From Batkoa obscura (taxonomy: Eukaryota; Entomophthoromycota; Entomophthoromycetes; Entomophthorales; Batkoaceae): a stretch of DNA of 64,000 nt. The stretch lies in the NCBI GenBank assembly GCA_030770535.1, contig JASVEC010000018.1:372001-436000 (forward strand). The letters run 5' to 3'. Both the position numbers and the translations under genes were made by a program. Shown piece after piece: positions 58,652 to 64,000 of this stretch (the first letter of the stretch is position 1; each line of letters opens with the position of its first letter). The notes under the pieces are model-generated. The model was not told the origin of the DNA and did no database searches. It was given only the letters and a program-made list of their open reading frames with translations.

Positions 58652-59629
58652 TTAATAAGCAGAACAATCTGGGGCTGAGTAGCCTTTACACTCATCACCA
58701 GAAGCGAAAGCTTGAGTCCAGTAATCTCCAGCTCTACCAAACCCAAAGCATCCACAATCCGAAACCAGATTAGCATGATGGCCAGGCGAGTTGATCCAAG
58801 ATTGCATTACCTGTTCTACAGTTTTTTGGCCTGCAGCACAATTTTCTCCACCTCCAGTTATTGGAAAGTTCTCTAATTTAAAGCGATCCGAAAAAGACTT
58901 AGTTTCAGGCGTGAACCCTTCATGAGTCATTTGTTTGTGCTCCAATTGAGCTTCAGAATGTTTTTGTGCTGCTGTCATTAAGCGCGAGTCAAGCGCAATG
59001 TCCTTTTTCCCTTCACTACGTCTTAACTTATTTACTCTGCATATCATTTCAGTAATTTCATTTGTATAGCTACTGTTACTAGAATCATTTGGTTTATCTT
59101 TCTCCTCCTTCTTATTTTCAGTAGGTTCTGGAGTATATTTTTCTTCTTTATCCTTAGTATCTTTTGGATATTTTTCTTCAACCTTAGACCTCTCTGGATA
59201 TTTTTCCTTTACCTCGGTGCTATCAGGGTATTTTTCAGTATCTTTGGTGCCATCTGAGTACTTTTCTTCAGCTTTTTTACCACCTGGATATTTTTCAATG
59301 ACTTTTTTACCAGCTGAATATTTCTTATTACCTCTGGACGGCTTGGTATAAGCCCCCATATCCCTATCCATGGGTTTACCATAACCGTTCTTTTCTTTGA
59401 TAGAATCAGAATGCTTCCCTTTATCATGTTTTCCTTTATGTAAATCACCATAGCTTCCAATCCCTTCTGATTCTTTCATTCTCTGGCGTCTGTTATAATG
59501 AAACTCATAATCTGAGTCGACATTTGAATAAGGATCAAGATGATTATTCTCATGGCCATATCCAGTAGGGCGAGCAATTACGTTAAATAATAATGGACTT
59601 AATAAGATAGTAGAATAGGATAGTTTCAT
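58652..59629 (-). CDS. Secreted CAP/PR-1 domain protein with EKYP repeats
   Basis: Single exon, 325 residues. A signal peptide (about 1-19, LLFNVIA then RPTG). Residues about 100-170 hold six or more short units of the form EKYPxxxKxxE (EKYPGGKKAE, EKYSDGTKDT, EKYPDSTEVK, EKYPERSKVE). The CAP domain runs from about 190 to the end: NKLRRSEGKKDIALDSRLMT, AAQKHSEAQLEHKQMTHEG, GENCAAGQKTVEQVMQSWI, SPGHHANLVSDCGCFGFGR. This is the alpha-beta-alpha sterol/lipid-binding fold, with the His/Glu cavity residues present. The repeat stem probably spaces the domain from the wall. Confidence 0.93.
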   Translation of the reverse strand: MKLSYSTILLSPLLFNVIARPTGYGHENNHLDPYSNVDSDYEFHYNRRQRMKESEGIGSYGDLHKGKHDKGKHSDSIKEKNGYGKPMDRDMGAYTKPSRGNKKYSAGKKVIEKYPGGKKAEEKYSDGTKDTEKYPDSTEVKEKYPERSKVEEKYPKDTKDKEEKYTPEPTENKKEEKDKPNDSSNSSYTNEITEMICRVNKLRRSEGKKDIALDSRLMTAAQKHSEAQLEHKQMTHEGFTPETKSFSDRFKLENFPITGGGENCAAGQKTVEQVMQSWINSPGHHANLVSDCGCFGFGRAGDYWTQAFASGDECKGYSAPDCSAY

Positions 59630-59693
59630 AGTAGCAATTTGATATTGTTCAACAATATGTTTTTTGATATGTTCTTTCGCTGAGACTACTTTG

Positions 59694-59701
59694 TTTTTAT
59701 A
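59694..59701 (-). promoter_or_regulatory. TATA box of the CAP gene
   Basis: TATAAAAA on the minus strand, 65 bp before the ATG. Confidence 0.5.
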
Positions 59702-60465
59702 TCTTTTTTAGCTAGTAGTCTACTTTTCTAATATGTTTTTTTCAAGTTTTAATCCCACTTCATTTATTTTAGTTTCCAATTATTTACTATGTATAGTAAT
59801 TAAATTGAGTGGCTTGGATTTCGTTTTTAGTTTTTATCCCTTTAATTTATTAAAGGAATTATTTAGTTTTAAAGGAAATGTTTATTAAAACAATAAGAAT
59901 TTTATTTATTAAACTTATGTTCTATCTTTCATAGTCATGTCCTCATTTTATTGTATACAAATGCTATAATATCAATACTATTTTTATATCTAAACTTAAA
60001 CTTGATAAATTTATTAAAGTTAATTAAGTACCATTTAATAGGTTATCAGAATGTTTAATTTAAATATGATTTAGGTAGAATAAAACCTATGCAATATATT
60101 CGATCTATCAAATAGTAAATAACAATAGCTTCCTAAGTATAACGTGCTCACACCTGTATCTAAAATTTGAAGATTTAATTGTAGAATTCTTTGGTATGTA
60201 GTCCAAAATAAAATTACATTCAAATATAGCAACTATTTATTTTCACTAATAATGGTTAAAAAGCTATACTGAGGATCAATAAGTGATATGGGACAGAATT
60301 GAGTAATCTAACTAATAATCCAATGTTTAAGTAAAAATGAAGGATTTAATTTGAAAACTAGCACCAATGATAAATCTAGAAACTTCGATCTATTTCATAT
60401 AAACTATTCTTAAACTTAGGTATAAAAACAAAAAAATCAATTTTATACGATTTTAGTTAAATAAA
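59702..60465. other. Spacer between CAP and HSP10 genes
   Basis: No coding trace or repeat seen; both promoters lie here. Confidence 0.45.
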
Positions 60466-60924
60466 ATGGTAATACTAATATACAATTTAAAAGTGAACAA
60501 TTTATTAAAGTTTAATATTAGTCCCGTCAATTATCAAAGAAAGTTGTGCCTTTATTAGACCGTGTTTTAGTTCAACGTGTTAAAGCTGAAGAGGTAAATA
60601 TATTACTGAATTGCAATAAAAGTGATTAAGTAGAGTTATAGAAAACTGCCTCTGGCATTTTTATTCCACAAAAAGCTCAAGAAACCTTAAATGAGGGCAA
60701 TGTAATTGCCGTTGGACCAGGTCATCATAACAACGATGGAAATCTTATCCCAGTTTCCGTAAAGCCAGGGGATAGAGTTTTACTTCCTCCATACGGTGGT
60801 TCCAATGTTAAAATTGATAATGATGTAAGTTTAGGTATTTTCATCTATTTTATTATATGCTAACTCTTTTTAGGAATATCTTTTATTCAAAGATTCCGAA
60901 ATCTTAGCCAAGATTGAAAATTAA
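60466..60924 (+). CDS. HSP10: Mitochondrial co-chaperonin HSP10 (GroES)
   Basis: Four exons, 60466-60468, 60522-60593, 60642-60824 and 60874-60924, 102 residues. The first exon is the ATG alone, followed at once by a GTAATA donor; exon 2 starts SRQLSKKVVPLLDRVLVQRV. KTASGIFIPQK, VIAVGPGHHNNDGNLIP, GDRVLLPPYGGSNVKIDND and LLFKDSEILAKIEN are GroES blocks, including the mobile-loop region. It caps the HSP60 folding chamber in the mitochondrial matrix. The alternative, that translation begins at another ATG, would lose the frame. Confidence 0.93.
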
Positions 60925-61260
60925 AAGTACAGAACTAACATTAAATAAAAAGATCAATATTTCACTAAATGGTTATTTATAAGTTCATGAGTTTGAAATT
61001 AAATAGTTATTGTTAAATTAAAAATGAAGTAGATATGAATATATTTAAATCTGATTTATACTATCGTAAGAGTATTTCATTCTTATAAAATTAAATAAAT
61101 CATATTGATAGTTGTAAGCTACTAGCTATATTTTCAAAATTATTTTTATTAATATATTTGATGTCTATTACACATTCTTAAAGTTTAAAATGATGATGAA
61201 AATTTGCTAAAAATTAAAATTAAAATTAAAATAAATTGAAGCTTTATTTTTTGATCAAAA
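60925..61260. other. HSP10-TRAPPC2L spacer
   Basis: AT-rich with a short AAATTA run near 61215; no gene seen. Confidence 0.45.
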
Positions 61261-61894
61261 ATGCCAAAATTATGTTGCATTGCAATAATAGGGAAACAAG
61301 TAATACATAGCAATCATAATAGATACCAAAACTTAATAAAAATTCAAGAACAACCCATTGTATATTAAAAATTTTATACCGGAATATTATGACGATATCA
61401 AGTTCCATTATTTAGCTCATACCTCTTGTGATCTATTTAATGATAAAGGTAAATTTAAGATTTATTTTAATAAGAGCTATTAATTTTATTAGCTTTAGCA
61501 AATAATAAAGGACAAGGTCAATATTTTGGATTGTTGCATATTGTTGAAGAGTTTGTAGTGTAATAGATTATAATATAATATAAAGAAATTATTAAATCAG
61601 TAAATTAGATATGGCTATATAACTAATAGTAAAATCAAGTTTATAGCGGTGCTTGAGTTAACAGATGATGTTATAAAAGATGTTGAAATGAAAATGGTAA
61701 ATAATATAATTTAAGGTCAAATCAAGGCTGATGTTTGTTTCTAGTTATTTAAGCAAATTCATGCAGCATATATAATATTGGTTTGTAACCCATTTTATTC
61801 GTTTCAAAATGACATTTCCAACCAAAATGGTCAGCTCATCGTTACAAAGCAGTTTACTAATTTGATTGAACAGATTGGACAAACAATGAATTAA
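61261..61894 (+). CDS. TRAPP complex subunit 2-like (TRAPPC2L / Tca17)
   Basis: Five exons, 61261-61299, 61349-61448, 61493-61559, 61609-61696 and 61745-61894, about 147 residues. Blocks: MPKLCCIAIIGKQNNPLYIK, KFHYLAHTSCDLFNDK, GQYFGLLHIVEEFVVYGYIT, NSKIKFIAVLEL and FKQIHAAYIILVCNPFY, the sedlin/longin fold of TRAPPC2L. It works in the TRAPP tethering and GEF complexes at the Golgi. Length fits. All junctions use GT-AG and keep phase. Confidence 0.93.
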
Positions 61895-62589
61895 ACTTTT
61901 TAAATTATTCAATAACTAATAGCTGTTAAAATAAATTTCAACGTTTGCTTTTACTTTTATTATTATTTGTAATTTGGATATTTATTTAAATAGTTTATAG
62001 TAATTTTTCTATCATTAATTATATATCGATACTTAACCGATTATATAATTATCAAAGTACATACAGGATGCTTAGTTTAAAAAATAGTATACTGTTTAAG
62101 TTCTACAAAGTTATATTCTAAAAAACTTGAAAACTGAATCAGAATAAAAGCGCAGCTTTATACTTTACTAGGGAAAGGAATCAAAATAAAAGTCATATAG
62201 TTTTTACTCATCCATCATGTAATAGGCTTTAGTTTATACGTGTTAAATAAAAATATTTTATTTATATAACTTTTGGTGTCTTTATATATAACATTTCTAG
62301 CGTTTACTATGTTTGTAATGATATTTCTTACTCCTTTAACTGATTTGATACCAACTATAAATTAATGTTTTAATTGGTAGCTTTCAGGTGATAAAAAATT
62401 TAATTCGAAAATTTAAACTTGGACTTTTTTACAACTTTAGTATTTGAAGTAGATTCATAAAGGTGACTATTAGCTTAAATTTAACTATTTAATAAAGAAG
62501 AATCCAATACTTAGCATCTAGTATTTGTACACATACTAATTTTAACAATTTTAGGAATTTTAAAAAAGTTTTTAATAAATTAAAAAATC
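61895..62589. other. Spacer between TRAPPC2L and eIF4B
   Basis: No coding trace seen. Confidence 0.45.
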
Positions 62590-63971
62590 ATGGGTAAATG
62601 ATCAATTATTATAAAGTGAATAGCTTTTTAAATTCTATTATAGGCAAGAAAAAGGGAGGACAAAAAATGTCATTAAATGACTTCTTAAGCGCAGGAGGTA
62701 GAAACAATTCAAAGATGTCAAAAATAAATATTTAAATTAATTTATAGGACCTGAAGAGGCTCCTGGCTCCTGGGCAGATGAGATGATGGATCTTCCTACT
62801 GCTCGTAATTTTTGTTTTTATTTAATATGTAATCATGCTTATTTATAATTCTATAGCTGCCTCTGCCGCCGTTGACAGTATAATTTATTCCAACTCTTTA
62901 ATTGTAGTATTAAATTAATATTTTAAAAGGAGATTCATTACCAAGTGGTCCTCGTGGAGCTTCAAACCGTTTTAGCGGTAAACTAATTTCAAATGTAAAA
63001 TAAGGAAAACTAAAATAAAATAGATCGTCCAAGAAAAGAGTATGAATCAGCTCCAAGAAATAGACGTGAAGGCCCAGTAGAGTTACCAACAAGCGCACCT
63101 TATATTGCTTATGTTGCTAACTTATCTTACAGTTTAACTGAACAAGATTTAAGAGATTTTTTCGCTGATTCAAAAGTAAAAAGAGTATTATTAATCATTT
63201 AGTAAATTAACTATTTTAAAGGTATTAAGTGTACGCATTCCTATCAATCATGAAAATCAAAAACCACGTGGTTTCGCTTATGTTGAATTTGAAGATGTAG
63301 AATCATTATCTAAAGCTATCGATTTGACCGATAAAGTAATATATAACAATAATAATAATAACAATAATATAACAATAAATAGGAATTACATGGACGTTCT
63401 GTTTTTATTAATGTAGCTGAACGTAAGACAATTGAACTATTAGCAAATAACATTTAATTAAAGAATAAAATAGAAAAAGAAAGAGCACCAAGTGAAAGAA
63501 ATGACCCATGGAGACGTGATAATCCAGTTGTAACTGAAGCTCCCAAAGCATCTGAAACTGCCAACTTCTGGCGTAGAGATGGGCCAGCTGAGTCATCTTC
63601 ACCAAGAAATTCAGGATTTAGTAATCGCCGATTTGAGCCACGCGAAAACTCAGATCGTCGATTTGAACCTCGTGAACGTGAACCCCGTGCTGCTGCTCCG
63701 TCTTCCTTTGCTGATGGTGTCTCTGACTGGCGTAGTGGAGGCTCAGGTAACTAAATTTAAGTTTAGATGATTGTAATTAATATATATTAGCTAACAAAAC
63801 TAATGTTTTCTCTAATAATCGTAATTCACAACCAAAAGGAGGTAAATTTAATAAATTATTATTGTTGTACACTATTAACTTTAAAAAATAGATGATAATA
63901 GGTTTGGATCATCCAGTGGAGGAGTACGTAAAAAACTAGAACTTCTTCCAAGAAGTAAACCAAGTGAATAA
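62590..63971 (+). CDS. Translation initiation factor eIF4B (Tif3-like)
   Basis: Eleven exons: 62590-62593, 62644-62697, 62748-62804, 62857-62877, 62930-62977, 63024-63175, 63222-63335, 63383-63422, 63474-63746, 63791-63841 and 63892-63971, 297 residues. The first exon is only 4 nt (ATGG) and the fourth 21 nt. Start: GKKKGGQKMSLNDFLS, the eIF4B N-terminus. GSWADEMMDLP precedes the RRM (YIAYVANLSYSLTEQDLRDF, KPRGFAYVEFEDVESLSKAI). Then Arg-rich repeats (NRRFEPRENSD, RRFEPRERE) and the end VRKKLELLPRSKP. It stimulates eIF4A helicase in mRNA scanning. It finishes 29 bp before the window edge. Confidence 0.94.
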
Positions 63972-64000
63972 TAGAATTTGACTAGTATTATTTTAATGCA

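Overview
The window is nuclear DNA from an early-diverging (zygomycete-grade) fungus. It is very AT-rich, uses the standard code, and its genes carry many short introns of the GTAAGT...TAG type. The best guess is an entomophthoralean relative of Conidiobolus: there is a secreted proteinase-K-like subtilase, a CAP protein, GT1 glycosyltransferases and a tubby-like gene family. That placement is an inference from gene content, not a measurement.

Layout. (1) 1-4.5 kb: the 3' end of an unknown gene, then a five-exon SulP transporter with STAS and cyclic-nucleotide-binding domains (Vsb1/YGR125W type), with about 85 AAT/ATT triplets in one intron. (2) 5.6-26 kb: an accessory block. It holds a local expansion of a ~210-residue family, called here TLF (tubby-like fold candidate), interleaved with about 14 copies of a ~105-bp MITE, a solo LTR, a mariner-type transposase relic and degraded repeats. 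(3) 26.7-28.2 kb: a nine-exon Mn-type cation diffusion facilitator. (4) 28.2-33 kb: accessory DNA with MITEs, a second solo LTR and a 5'-broken UDP-glycosyltransferase. (5) 34-48.9 kb: a mostly conserved block with BCAS3-like WD protein, COX6, ARG7/ArgJ, a membrane-anchored Asn-rich protein, a secreted coiled-coil protein, a secreted lysozyme-like protein and a Nab2-type zinc-finger protein. (6) 49.4-56.7 kb: a second accessory block with the intact UDP-glycosyltransferase, two TLF genes (one frameshifted) and MITEs. (7) 57.2-64 kb: a convergent subtilase/CAP pair, then HSP10, TRAPPC2L and eIF4B.

The genes do not form one pathway. The conserved blocks hold housekeeping functions: mitochondrial respiration and chaperonin, arginine synthesis, translation, vesicle tethering, mRNA binding and ion transport. 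The accessory blocks hold secreted or membrane-facing families and nearly all the mobile DNA.

The strongest candidate for something little described is the TLF family. Nine intact, one frameshifted and two decayed members lie in this window. Several have an N-terminal PPxY-like motif, and most end in a hydrophobic segment, a layout resembling phospholipid scramblases and LURP-one/tubby proteins. Other highlights are a sharply bounded 1.5-kb gene-conversion tract between the two inverted glycosyltransferase copies, a MITE-interrupted TLF gene whose C-terminal piece now lies inverted nearby, and start codons isolated in 3-nt and 4-nt first exons.
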